Assembly (NCBI GenBank): GCA_030248135.1
Contig: JASANC010005440.1
Coordinates: 248,001-312,000 of the forward strand
Length of the DNA stretch: 64,000 nt
Origin: Theristus sp. LFF4_11
Taxonomy: Eukaryota; Nematoda; Chromadorea; Monhysterida; Xyalidae
Direction: 5' to 3'
Below are positions 1 to 21,306 of the stretch, one piece after another. How positions within the stretch are numbered: position 1 is the stretch's first letter; each line of letters begins with the position of its first letter. The notes beneath the pieces were generated by a model. The model had not been told where the DNA came from. It saw only the letters and a list, made by a program, of their open reading frames with translations, and ran no database searches. Position numbers and translations under genes: made by a program.

Positions 1-248
1 CTGGGCACCGCACCAGCCAACCACCAGTTTGTTTATTACATCCACTCAAAACCGTTGAACGTAAGTTTCTGAACAACTAACGATTAACTAAATCAACCAT
101 CGAGTGCAACAGTCCCGTTTGGTTGCACACAAACGCTGCAACCAATCAACGTGCCAGACACAACTCATCGATCAAAACTACACGAACGGAACGGAAATCT
201 GAAGCCTCCTAAAAAATCCCACCCACCCACAAGCGCGTCGAAACCGAC

Positions 249-3200
249 CATAAATATCGAACAATTTCTCCATGCGCTGTCGCCGCCACGGTCGTCGCTC
301 CAAGTTGATCATGTAAATCTGATCCATTCCGAGACGATCCTTCGGCATGAAATCCGGCGGCACCGCGGGCGAATGCAGAAACGGCATCAGATTGTCCTTC
401 ATGTTCTCGCAGAGGAAGTCCTTCACGGTCTCCTGGGCAAGAACAATTCCATTCCATTCCATTTTATTTCGCGAAAAAGCAGGAAACTCCGATAAAACTG
501 TTTGAACAGCATGAAATTCGGAGACCCAGAGCATGAACAAGGTCGACAAATGACGCTAGAAGACTTTATGGGTCATTAGTGCGGACAACGACTCAGCTCC
601 TACAGAGCGTCCGCACCCGACCGAGCCCGCTCGATCGGTCCAAATTGCGTCACTACCATTCCCACCTCTGAGCGATGAACAACAACAACATGGGTCACTC
701 GTTTCCTGGTACTACCCCATCACACGAAACCGATACTCCCTCTCGCAACAGCAGCCCGAGTTTGCTACCTCGCATTTCTGTGACCGGCGGAGAAGGGAGG
801 ACGGCAGAGAAGACAATCGCACTAAAAAACCAACCAACCAAACAATCCCGCTCACCTCAAAATCGAGCCAGCCGGCTGTCGGCTGCTCCGGATGCATCAG
901 ATAGCCGAAGCGCGCCGTGTTCACCGCGTACATCTCCATGCCGGCCGCATCGGTCGACTCGCCGAACGCCAGTAAATCGTCGATCGCCAGCTTGTAGCTG
1001 TCACCAAGTTGCGCCGGATCGAACGTCAGATTGCGCGAGCGTCCGTCTTGCATGTCAATCAGCACGGCGGTGTGCACCAACGCGACGTGGTGACAGCCGA
1101 CCGATTGACGCCACAGTATGGGAATGTAATCGGGCGTATGGCGGAAGTAACCCTGCGGCCGCGGAGAAAGGGTGGAATTCTTGAGGTTTTCTTTTTTAGT
1201 AACATACATACTACATCTAGCGATCAATGAGTTGTTTCTCATTTCGAGACACCTCTCGATGACTTTCAGTGTTGATGGGAAGCTGATTGATAGCCAAAAC
1301 AATACCGCTCACATGCACAACTACAGTGTGCTTTTCAAAGCTGTCACTTCGTTCGCAGAATACGGAGCACGCGATAGAAGAAAGAACGGGATCGGAGTGG
1401 ATAGAAGCAAATTTAGCCACCAAAGGGGGCGACGAATTTCAGCGAAACCTCCTACAGTCGTTTGTCTTACTGCAATTTTCGCATGCTCTGTATTCTGCGA
1501 AAAAGTGACAGTTCTAAACCAATCTACTGTGAGTTGCGATCACTGAATCCCTAAATGACACCTATCCGCATTGGGGAACAGAACCACTGATAAGTGTTTT
1601 CACTTCAAAACGCCTTCCGAATCGATTCACAACTACTTAGATGTCGACAAAAACCAACAGCCGACAACTAGCAGCCAAAAGTTTTGTTTGTTTTGTTTTG
1701 GTCACACCACCACCACCAACCATGCTGTCGACGCCCGGCCAGAAGCTGCTATAATTCGTGTAGATCGTCTGTAAGACCGGCGCAATAATCGGCTTCTTCC
1801 ATGCGATCAGTATGCGCAGTGTCTGCGTGTTCGTCAGCAACGCATCCGTGTCCAACATCAGCAGATAGTCGGCGGCGATGTCACGTGACACATTCAGGGC
1901 GCCCTCTTTCAGGCGAATGATCTGGCGGTAGCGTTCTGAAGAACATGCGAGAGATCACTGTTTTGCATATGGAATGGAATAGGTTTGGTTTGGTTTGAAA
2001 TGATTGGACTCGTCAGTCTAGCCTGTTCGTTTATTGCTGATAGACTGCAGGTCTGGCTCATTGATGATTTTTAATAGTGATTGATTTTATTCGACACATT
2101 GTAAGTGTCAGGCATATGCACAAGGAAATCGCAGTTTTCAGACCCCAGCCAGAACTGGGCGCACAGCCGATAGCAGTCGCCGATTGTCGTGTGACTTCGC
2201 AGCAACACCGACGGATTTTACAAACAAATCAATCAAGTTGTGAAATGGTTCTCTGCATGGCTGTGTGCCCAGCTTTGCTGGTTTGGAAACTGGTTTACCT
2301 TGTGCGTGTATGCCTGACACTTGCAATGTCTCGAATAAAATCAATCAATCAAATCAATCTGCATTTCGGCCTGGCCTGAACAACAGATGCAGAAGAGGGG
2401 TGGCCTCATCAGTGATGTGCCCCTCTGGAACCCGCAAACAATGTTCCTGCTTTCACAATAAAGATGGAACTGTAAAACTGACATAACAAAAATACATGAA
2501 ACCAAACGACTTATTACTCGTCAAAGCTGCGTGAAACAAAAAAAAAGAAAACTGAATAAAAAAAATTCAAATCACCTTCCGTCCAGTCAAACGGACCGAG
2601 TTCACCCGGGTATGCCGCGTTCAGTGCATCCAACGGCTCTAATTCCGCGTCCACACTGTGATACAACGGTGTCACGGCCTGAAAACATTTGCGAAATACT
2701 ATAGGGCAATTATGAGAACATGTCTGGTCGAAATGACGTCATATGCTGTTGCTGTGGAAACACATACTGTACACACGTGACGCACTGGGCGCTTTGAATG
2801 CCACATTTTTTATGGGTGACGCAATCTAATTGTAATTGTAATTGTAGCATGACAATCGAATTCTTTCAAAATCAAAAACCCATTTTTTGCCCCGAGCCCA
2901 ATATACCCACCGGCTCAGGAGGGAGCAGACCATGTTTCTCCATCAAACAAAAAGCAATAGAAGTGCGACTAAACAACTTTTACCTCGAGCCATCTGCCCA
3001 GCAGCTCGCTGGTGTTGTCCGAGTTGTGATCCGATCGCACATACAATGCCAGTCGCGACTTCGGGTAATCTTGCTCCTCGAATTGACCCAAGAAATAGGG
3101 CAAAATCGGCGCCGCGTTTCTGGCCAAAATGCAGACCAGAATCAGCGGGTACGAGTCTTCTGTTGATAATGACGACTGATATTCGTGGATCATTTGTTCA

Positions 3201-3310
3201 AGGTGTTCAATTTGGGCCAAATCGTCTTCGTTGACTTTCGACTGAGAATCGGCCCCCAAGCCGAAGACGACGAGACTGAGGGCAAAAATTGACCAGATGA
3301 AATTAGCCAT
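249..3310 (-). CDS. COLGALT: Procollagen galactosyltransferase (COLGALT/GLT25D family), 5' part of gene
   Basis: Enzymes of this family transfer galactose from UDP-galactose to hydroxylysine of collagen in the ER lumen. Five exons are seen, with consistent phases: 2984-3310, 2576-2678, 1721-1935, 856-1152 and 249-432, giving about 375 residues. The next acceptor (AG) is at positions 2-1, so the 3' part lies outside the window; the family is usually about 600 aa. The start at 3310 is chosen because it opens a signal peptide (MANFIWSIFALSLVVFG); an in-frame ATG at 3415 would bury it. Family signatures: ILARNAAPILPYFLG, DYPKSRLALYVRSDHNSDNT, LYHSVD, an acidic DxD-like LMLDTDAL (D172, D174), YTNYSSFWPGVDSM, YFRHTPDYIPI and, starting the second glycosyltransferase domain, MDQIYMINLERRPWRRQRM. 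Identification is by family recall; it is strong for the family and weaker for the exact orthologue. Confidence 0.93.
1324..1529. mobile_element. Palindromic TA-flanked MITE in COLGALT intron
   Basis: Inverted termini read inward as CAGTGTGCTTTTCAAAGCTG on the left and a diverged complement on the right. Both arms carry the motif CTGTCACTT...CGCAGAATAC. The left flank is TA and the right flank TG. It is a diverged copy of the element at 26220-26436. Tc1/mariner-type MITE is inferred from the TA target; no coding capacity is seen. Confidence 0.6.
2079..2349. mobile_element. Palindromic MITE in COLGALT intron
   Basis: The left arm (about 2079-2145) contains TTTTATTCGACACATTG, AGTGTCAGGCATA and GCACAAGG. 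The right arm (about 2285-2349) is the inverted repeat of the same blocks, roughly 85% matching by eye. A piece of the same terminus (TTTTATTCGACACACTG) is at 11734. Superfamily not determined. Confidence 0.6.
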
Positions 3311-4926
3311 TTCGATTTGATTGGCCAACCAAATTAGATACTGCTCATTTTTTGAAGTTTTGCCGATTTTGGAATGGTTTTTTTGTTGGCGGGCAGTGTA
3401 ATTGCTGAAAGACAATGTTGGCTGTTATGATGCGTTTTGTTTCAACAACAAACACACTTGCACTTCCAGAGTCACATTGACAGTCACTGGTAATGCAAAC
3501 ATGTGCTGATGACACCAACCAAAAAAACTGGCAATTTGTGTCAATGCCAAGTAAGTGATGTAATACCCCTCACATCTCCAGGGACTATTGGCAAGTTCAC
3601 CAAACGAACCACAAAACCGAAACAAACACCCGATTTTTTGAGGACATTTCGCTTCCTTTATTTTTTTTTCATTGTGATATCACGCACGCACACTGAATTA
3701 GCATTACGATTGGATTGAATAAGCAACGACAGAAGTGGGACGAAAATTTCATCGTGACAAAATTGCAATAAAATCAGTTTTTCAATTCATCAAAAATGTG
3801 GTTTTGGATAGTCAATAAACGACAGAAAACGGTGAACAAAAGATTGAACGGAGTAGAATTTATACAATGTTAGCATTTATAATTGCGTCAAGTCACAGAA
3901 CAAAAAGACAGAACAAAATTTAATTTGAATTTGAAACGAAAAAAGTGATGGGAATTTTATCATCAATTTTGACCACAAAAAATGATAAGAAAACTTCAAA
4001 ACTGTTTGAATCGCTCCGCCCGACCCTTTTTGTCAATAAACTAAAGAAAAACGCGTTTAAATAATTTCGTACATGAAAAATGGCTGGATACCAAAAATTA
4101 TAAACCACAGACAACAAATGCTAAATGACGACCAAAAAACAGCCACCGAATTTTGAACAAGCGCATTGAAACTGTTTGAATAAGAGCTGTTCAAAAAATG
4201 ACATTTGAAAATAAAAATAATTCCAATAAATAAACTTTTGGGTAAATGGGGTTCAAGTAAAACGCAGTTTCCAAACGTGATTTCCAAAATTTTAGCCACT
4301 AAAAATTACAGGCCTGAAACGACACACCGGAGTTGAATTCAATGGACGAGAACAACAGAAATGTTGTATAGATTGTTCGATCAAAACACATTTCACACGG
4401 ATTCTAGAAAAAAACTCAATAAATACAACGATGGTCAGAAAGCGTCTGAAAGAAAACATGAAAAATGACACACAATCAAGATAATCAATTCTAGGGCGAC
4501 AGCAACATTGCTGGTTTTTATCGCCGCGTTTCATTTATCAGTTAGTTATTATTCATGTAACAAATTCCCAAGCTACGGCGAATTGTGTGGGCTGGGCTTC
4601 AGATACCGAAGACCTTGTCTTTGAGTGCGGAAACAAAAAACCAAGATTTACAGACTTCTTTGAATGAAAAACCTTGCAACTAAAATCAGTGGTGAGCAAC
4701 GGACTACAAAAACGCAAGCACACAAAAAACAGCAAAAAACACAGACAGGACAATAGACGTTCTAGTTCGCATGTGTAAAAACATCACATTTTCCGACCAC
4801 AATACTTTCGACAGACAAAAACAACACAAAAGCACAGTTGTGAATTGACGATAAAAAACGCTGAAACACGGTGAAAATCGTCGAAACTATTAAACAACAG
4901 ACGACTCGCGGGTTTATTTGGAAGGC
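3311..4926. other. Intergenic region, COLGALT start to CUL1 stop
   Basis: AT-rich sequence of 1.6 kb between two minus-strand genes. It must hold the COLGALT promoter and the CUL1 3' UTR. On the minus strand an AATAAA hexamer begins about 9 nt after the CUL1 stop. The small ORFs here show no family signature and no splice-consistent partners. Confidence 0.6.
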
Positions 4927-14697
<9,771 letters not shown>

Positions 14698-15525
14698 GGA
14701 TGCAAACAGCAACGTTGCGGTGATTGGTGCGCTGGACGGATAGTGGACGGTGTTCGATGAATGGTTAGCAGTGGCGTTTGACGCTCGATCACAATGGTCA
14801 CTGTTGTTGAGTCGGCTCTGTTTCGCTGCGGTCGCTGTCGTCGTCGTCGTCGGTGCACTGTTGCTGCAAGAGGCGCGATTGGGCGGCTGCTGCTCACTGC
14901 AATGAGATAACTGGAATGGATTGCCACTTGACTTTGTGATTCCTGTCATCACGGCATCAATCTCATCAGTTTTGTTTTTTTTTGTCAAACGAGCACCAGG
15001 TGCAGTTTTAGAAAAGCGTAGCAGTCCAATAGTGTGACACAGTTACGCTACTGAGCGCCGAGATGGAACCACAGGACAACCCATTTCAATTGAAATTCTT
15101 CTTAACTTCACGTTGCAGTTGCAGAACAGACGTTGACGAATTAGTTTATGTGAAAAAAACGGAACTGTGATGTTTCATGAATTTATCCAGGAGCTCAGTG
15201 GTGTTGGTGCAGCACTATTGGACTCCTACGTTTCATAAAACTGGCCGTCTCATCGTCTCTTCTTCTCCACCCACAGCACTATCAAATCATAATCAAACAA
15301 TTTTTGCAAGCATTTTTTGAAACTAGTCCACCTTTTTGACGGTTTTCGTTTGGTCATGAACAACGAGCTGCGATTCGACACACGGACACACGCGACGGGG
15401 TCCACTCCACTCCACTTTTCTTGAACGACGCAACCGTTTGTTTGCCTGCCAACCGAAGAAAGCTCAATAATATGACACGACGACGGACGGAGACGAGACC
15501 ACGCTAAATTGATTCTTATTAGGGT
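14698..15525. other. CUL1 upstream region
   Basis: Directly upstream of the chosen CUL1 start the frame is open to 14988, encoding a Ser/Asn/Thr-rich stretch that may be 5' UTR or an N-terminal extension. The rest (14989-15525) shows no gene; a promoter is expected here but no element stands out. Confidence 0.5.
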
Positions 15526-16139
15526 CAGTAGCAAAAGCGGGACCTTGGGTGAGGGGGGGGTGTTTGCCAAATTTTAGAGGGGGTGTCAGGTGCCTCCTCG
15601 CCCCTCGATGAGGGGGGGGGTGCATAGTTGTTCTAGGGGGGGGGGCCTGGGGGGCGGCGAGTGTAGGGTTGTTAGACAAAAATCAAAAAAAAAATTAAAA
15701 AAAGGGTTGGAAAAAAAGCGTAATGCATCATTCTGCATCTGCAGTTCCGGTGCTCCTCCTCCATAACACAGGAAAGAAAAAAATGCAAAAACTAATTGAT
15801 CATTTTCACCTTATCAAAAAGGCCTGGCTTAGGATTAGGTTTAGGATTAGGAACCTACAACGACTCATTAAAACGAACCTCAGATCAAAAATCAAAAAAA
15901 TCACTTTCAAGAATGTATACAAATCGAAAGAAAGTGATTAAAAAAACAAAAATGACGATTTTTTTTAAATTCGAAAAAATTTCCTCTAATATGCTTTGAA
16001 AACCTCAATTTTGGCACAATTTTTCGAAAGTTCAACAAAGTTCGAATTTAAAGCCGGTTGGTGTGTTTTCACTTGAGCTGGGGACAATTAGTGACGTTTT
16101 GGGGGTCAAAACACAAGAAGCATGGTAACGGTTTGGAAA

Positions 16140-17204
16140 CAGTACCGAAGGCGAAAGCAAATTTTCGAGGGGGGGGGGGTGTCGTCACGTGGGGGGGGGG
16201 GGTGCCGAAAATTTTTCAGTGGGGGGGGGGGGTGTCAGTCATGGTACAGTGACACCCCCAGGCGTGGTCCATTTTTACGCTTTTTGAATAAAGTAGGCAA
16301 ACCCACTATTGTAGGGGGGGGGTACACATAGAGATGTCAAGAAAAAAAAATTTCTATTTTTTTTTAAATTTTAAAAAAAATTTTTTTTTTAAATGAAAGT
16401 TGTTCAGAATTTTTTAGGGAGTCCGAATATCACCATCTGAGGAGCCACCGACTTACCATATGACCCCCACTCATATGGGAGGAGGGTGAAAATTTCAGAC
16501 TTGGTTTCGGCGACCCCATTTTCCCACCGACGACATCACGTCTCGTGTTTTGCCTCTCAATTCACCTCAAATAACACGGAAACAAGTTTAACAACAAACC
16601 GGTGTGATCATGCTGACGACACGAGGCGAAACAGCAACGAGCAACCAACGAAGTTACGCTTGCAGTGGCAGCCAGTGCAATTTCGACCTTTCGAGATCCT
16701 GAAAAACGATGCGTAAATGTGAGTTCTCTGCTTCTATCTCACCTTAGCGACATCGGAATTTGTTGAACTAGCCTTTGCGACGCTCAAGTACTTCAATGCG
16801 CGAGTCGATCATCACTCACCAAGGCTGAAAACAGTCGATAAATCAATCCAGAATACCACCTGCAGCGTTGAAGACTAAGTGACAAGGTAAAGTCAAAGAA
16901 AATTTTTGTTGAACTTTCGAAAAATTATGCCAAAAAGGGCATTTTCAGGGCACATTAAAGAAAAAATTTCAAAAATTTTTAATAAAAAAAATGCTCATTT
17001 TTTTTACTTTTTTTTTAAATTAAAAAAAAATTTTTTTTTCCCTTACATCTCTAGGTACACACGAGGGGGGGTGTGGATGGTCCAGTGTCAGGTTTTGGGA
17101 AGTGGGCGTCGCGTGACCCAGCCCCCCCCCACCCCCCCACGCGGAGGTCTCGGGTGCTCTGGGGGGTGTACCCCCCCCCCCCACCCCCCTCGTCTTCGGT
17201 ACTG
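16140..17204. mobile_element. hAT-like non-autonomous element with perfect 8-bp TSD TTTGGAAA
   Basis: Terminal inverted repeats CAGTACCGAAGGCGA (left) and CAGTACCGAAGACGA (right, reverse complement). The 8-bp duplication TTTGGAAA lies at 16132-16139 and 17205-17212. A paralogous uninterrupted site with the same flanks is at 61673-61680. An 8-bp TSD with termini starting CAG is typical of hAT elements. The interior is G-tract-rich and contains the insertion at 16329-17053. Confidence 0.88.
16329..17053. mobile_element. AT-rich hAT-like element with perfect 8-bp TSD GGTACACA
   Basis: Ends TAGAGATGT and ACATCTCTA; the duplication GGTACACA is at 16321-16328 and 17054-17061. It is nested in the 16140-17204 element. 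The interior has long A/T tracts and two short ORFs without recognisable similarity. Confidence 0.85.
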
Positions 17205-17655
17205 TTTGGAAAAGGGAAAATGAGGTCACCCAAACCAGAAGCATTAAAATCTGGAAAGTTCCGACAGTTTATGTTCAATTTTTACAAGGCGCTAGGCCCA
17301 TTTGTATCTGACGTATGCAGACGGACCCTAAAATAGAATTGGCCGTTGGACTGTGTCTAGAAGAATTAGTGACCAAGATAAAACATCTAAAACATACATG
17401 TGAAGTTTAAAATAACTTCTTCGTTTATGTTTTCGGATTAGAACTTTGTTCAGCGTGCGTCACCGTGAGAAATAAAAATAAGCTTTAAATTCGTAATTTC
17501 AAATCTAAAGTTCTGCACGAATCACGAACGAACACATCTGGCTCTCGACAATTACAAAAAACGTCTGTTTCGTAATATATATATAATTTGATCGAGTTTT
17601 TGTTTTCATAATATGATAATCACAACTTTCGAAAAAAAAACGCGAAAACAATCCA

Positions 17656-20600
17656 CTACAATTCGTCGTCGTCAGACAGTTCAACGTCGATATCGAATAC
17701 TGGACGTTTCTGAGACATACGTAGGATTGCAGCCTCTATTGGAGAGTCAGCCACCGGCCTGTCGGCGGTTTCAGGCAATGACACCATCAGAAAGCCAGCC
17801 ACTAAAATCAACACTGAACAGAGCATGAATTTGAGCGTGTCGACGCTGACGTGCGGTTCCTGAAAAGGTTCCGAGGAAACACCTGGATAAATTCAACAAC
17901 AACAGAGAACACATTTCGAATCTTCATTGGTTTCCGTCTCGTTTTAATCGAGCTCACTTGATCAATGTCGGTCGGGTTCAATGCGAGAAAGTACATGAGA
18001 CGTGTGAATTCGGGAAGTGCGGTGCACAACGCCGACGCACTCGCACGATAGGCGGTGGGAAACAGCTCTGAAGCAGTGTGCGAAGTTTTAGTGACTTGTG
18101 TGCTGACAAATCTGTGATAAATTGTCTATTTTTCATCTTTCAATCCTATATACACGTACACGACATACCTGAACTGAACACGTAGAGTGCTGTGACGTTT
18201 GCCGATACCATGGCGTTTGCCAATATCGACATCACTCTAGCAAGCAAGATCTCCGCTGAAAGTAATGTTGGTGTGGTTTTCATGCTGGAACGTGGGGCTT
18301 CAAAAAGTAAAGACGTCTTATCGCTGGACGGACAGTGTTTTGTGATCATTATAATGAGCAGGCAATGGCCAATGGCAACGCTGAATGCCACAGTGAGCCA
18401 CATGCGACCGACGAAGAACAGCAGTCCTGCTGCCATGAGACTGCCGCCGAACGCCAATCCCCCGCTGTACAGTCGATGCTTCAAATGAGTTGGGTCGTGC
18501 AGGTCGAAGCCGATACACTCACTTGCCAACACAAACGCAGACAAGTTCACTGTCCTGTTTATAATGTGAACTGCAGTGTTGAGTTCGTGCATAGAAAAGC
18601 AAACGGCCACAACATGGACGCTCGTACCAGAGGAATGTTACTTTCAGGATGGTCCCCACCAAGTTGCACCAATTGTCGGTCGATAGACATTTATCCGCTA
18701 ATGCATGGTAAACATCGGTGCATGGCTGCAGTGATCCTTTCTGTAAACACGCAAAAATTAAAACGTTTCACTGCAGAATTTAAAGCGATAAGTTGGATTT
18801 CAAAAATGCTTGATACATACATAGCTTTCGGTTCACCCTGTGGTATACAACTCACAGTTCTCATGCTTTGCACATCATCGAAATCAATGTCACGATCCTG
18901 TTTCTTTATTATGCTCATTGCTTTGCGAAATTTACCGTTGACAATCAACCAGCGAGGACTCTCTGATACGCAACTGCAAACACGTTTCGCAATGTTCAGC
19001 ATAAACTGTGTGTTTGCATGTAGTAAGCAATAAGGTAAAAAAATATCCAGAAAAAGGCGTCCGAAAATGCAGTGGAGAACGCCGGGCGTTTGGTTCAGCT
19101 CAACCTCAGGATCTAAAGTTTAGAACACAGTTGGAGAATTGTTAGTCATTGATTTAATGAAAATTTATTATTGACTCATAGCTTTGAAACCATTGAAAAT
19201 TTCACAGCATACATATTTTTGAAAAAATTTAGTGGTTTTAGAGTCAGTCAGACGAACCAAACTGCATAATAATCAGATTGCCCATTGTACAGGGTGACGT
19301 ACAGTATGGCCGAATAAATGAGGCAGTCCATCAAGGCGGGATCAGTCGCAGACTAGGAGTTGTCTTTTTCAAAAATGCCAACATAATTCCGAATCATGTG
19401 TGCAAGGGAGAAAGAATGCACAGAATAGCGCGGATAATCCATTGGTTTTCAAAAATGTGTCAAATTAGACACGCAGTTTGGTTTCTGAACATCTTTTTTC
19501 TTTCATTCAAAATTCGCGCGCTCCTTGAACCCTGAAAAAAGCTGCCATGTTTAATCGGCCATACCGTAGAATACATAAAGTCGCTGTTTGCGGTTTCGCC
19601 ACGTGGACGCATACCGCGGTGCCACCTGGCTGGTCAGTGCGCCGGACACCAGGCAGAACTGCCGAAGGTGTTTTACCACAGACAGAGCTTACAGTCTGGG
19701 TAAAACATGCTTAAGTAGTGGTCACGACTTTGTGTAGCACCATAAGCGCTCAACCATTTCTGCTAGAGTGAACGCTACGGCGCTTCAAAGTCGTGGTGAC
19801 CGCTCTTTCTGCGCCACCGTGTAGTTTTTTTTGAGACATTCTGTACATGAAGACAGCGACAGCCGAGACGAGCCACGCGATGCCAACGCTCAACTTTGTG
19901 CACACCCAGACGCCGGACAAAAACAAGGGCAATGCAGCCAGGAGTTCGCCAGCGACCAAAAATGGGCCCCAGAAATAGACGACTTGTCGTTGAGTGACCG
20001 TCGAAAACTCGATTGCTGCACGAATCGCGTGAAAAGAGATGGGTATAAAATTATCTTTCTGATTAAACGTGCCATACCAATACGCATCTGTACGCCAAGA
20101 AGAGGAAAATGTTTCACGTCTACGCGGCATTTCGAAATCAACAGAACTGAACGTGCAATCTGGATGACACGGCTGTTTTGTGCAAGGAAATAAAAACCTA
20201 ATTAGAATCTTTTTCACGCAATAAACTTATTTTAATTCATAATTTCGGACAACTTTCCGGCGCGAAACAGCGCGTTCAGTTTTCTCAGCGGTGTGCGTTT
20301 TCTACAGATCCATTCACCAATTACTCCGGCTCCTTTACACGAACAGATTACAACTCATGACAATACTAAGGGCGCATTCATGTTGCAGTATTTAGTTCCC
20401 GCGTAGCTATGTTTCAACATACTGTAGCTGTGCGGTCACTAAATACTGCAACATGAACGAAGTTCACTGCAGCTTTCTCAAAAAAATAAGTGTCCGGAAA
20501 CGATTTCGAATCACAACAACAACATGCCACAACCGAACAAAACGCGACGCACCCAAACAGACAGCAAGCATGACAATCGGCAACCGGAAGGCGGATTCCA

Positions 20601-20715
20601 CGAACACGAACACAGCAAGCATCGCGAAGCCGTGCACTGCGATGAAGGCGCAATTCACGGCGCCGCACACGCAGCAGCACACCAGCAACACGGGACGTTT
20701 GCCGACCATGAAAAC
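17656..20715 (-). CDS. SLC22-like (organic cation/anion type) MFS transporter, possibly broken
   Basis: Major-facilitator carriers of this family move organic ions across the plasma membrane. Supported exons: about 20715-20553 (GKRPVLLVCCCVCGAVNCAF, the loop and helix after TM2), 20015-19847 (GPFLVAGELLAALPLFLSG), 18973-18856 (CVSESPRWLIVNGKFRKAM, the conserved ESPRWL motif), about 18572-18169 (several helices, ending YVFSS), 18067-17958 (ELFPTAYRASASAL) and 17859-17656 (FLMVSLPETADRP, then an acidic tail SDDDEL and stop). Phases join for 20553/20015, 19847/18973, 18169/18067 and 17958/17859. Between 18856 and 18572 the TM7-like segment (SMLWPFAFLCTNSTLQ, about 18650-18570) cannot be joined without a frame break, and the acceptor of the 20.7-kb exon is also unclear. 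The 5' end is not found; Helitrons begin at 21.3 kb. Either unrecognised introns or a decaying gene. Confidence 0.72.
19573..19695. repeat. Dispersed repeat, inverted relative to 10822-10930
   Basis: Contains GTCGCTGTTTGCGGTTTCGC, GACGCATACCGCG and TTTTACCACAGACA in the same order as the minus strand of 10822-10930. It lies in an intron of the SLC22-like gene. Confidence 0.5.
20232..20339 (-). other. Orphan coding-like terminal segment in SLC22-like intron
   Basis: The minus strand reads GEWICRKRTPLRKLNALFRA, then a few codons and TAA at 20234-20232. An alignable sequence inside the Helitron at 48603-49726 (about 49340-49245) keeps an open frame and its stop at the aligned position. Shared frame and stop suggest the last exon of a gene or repeat-borne ORF, but the family is not recognised. 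Confidence 0.35.
20370..20459. repeat. Short palindromic repeat
   Basis: Inverted arms GCATTCATGTTGCAGTATTT and its complement enclose a 40-bp loop. Same design as 5339-5417. It lies in an intron of the SLC22-like gene. Confidence 0.55.
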
Positions 20716-21182
20716 GTTGGAAATAATTATTTAGATAGATTGCTGAAATTGAAACAATCATCTTTGCAATCTAAATTTGCGACTGTATTGACCAATAAGA
20801 GAATTGTGTGTTAGTGAAATTTGACGTGTAATTGGTTCTTCATGGCTTGTGCTACGCTGTTACTTTTTTGTTCCTTGCACACACGCTTGGGAAAAAATCT
20901 AGCGTTCTTGAAAAAAAAACACAATTCCTAGTCTGCGTCTAATCCCGCTTTGATAGTTTGCAGTTGTCAATCTTTGCAAGTAATGAAAAAAATACTGAAA
21001 CACAGACCAATCAACGACGACTGAAGCAACCAGCCAGCCAACCAAGTACGCGACTCTCTTCACGGCCATCAGGAACAGTTGCGAGTGACGTTCGGGACAT
21101 TCGATACCAATCGGAAAAGTTAGGACATTCGATATACTCAAAGATTAAAAATCGAAATTTCTCAAGTACCGCACAATCGATC

Positions 21183-21296
<114 letters not shown>

Positions 21297-21306
21297 AATA
21301 CTAAGA

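Larger units (their letters stand above)
15526..17300. mobile_element. Nested hAT-like insertion complex, left cluster
   Basis: The outer element opens with CAGTAGCAAAAGCGGGAC at 15526, the terminus seen at 56927, 59638 and 60734; its right end is not found. At 15664 a second, AT-rich family member begins (TAGGGTTGTTAGAC, like 61156), and its body can be followed to about 17290. That body is interrupted by the complete insertion at 16140-17204. Long G and A/T homopolymer runs dominate; no transposase is seen, so all are non-autonomous. Confidence 0.6.

Noticed and set aside
3311..4753. Several Phe-rich minus-strand ORFs (65-80 aa)
   Set aside because: AT-rich sequence gives Phe/Lys/Asn-rich chance ORFs; no domain, signal or splice pattern.
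15820..15860. TTAGGC/TTAGGA-like telomeric motif
   Set aside because: Only a few imperfect units (GGCTTAGGATTAGGTTTAGG) inside an AT-rich transposon; likewise TTAGGG at 59682 is a transposon terminus.
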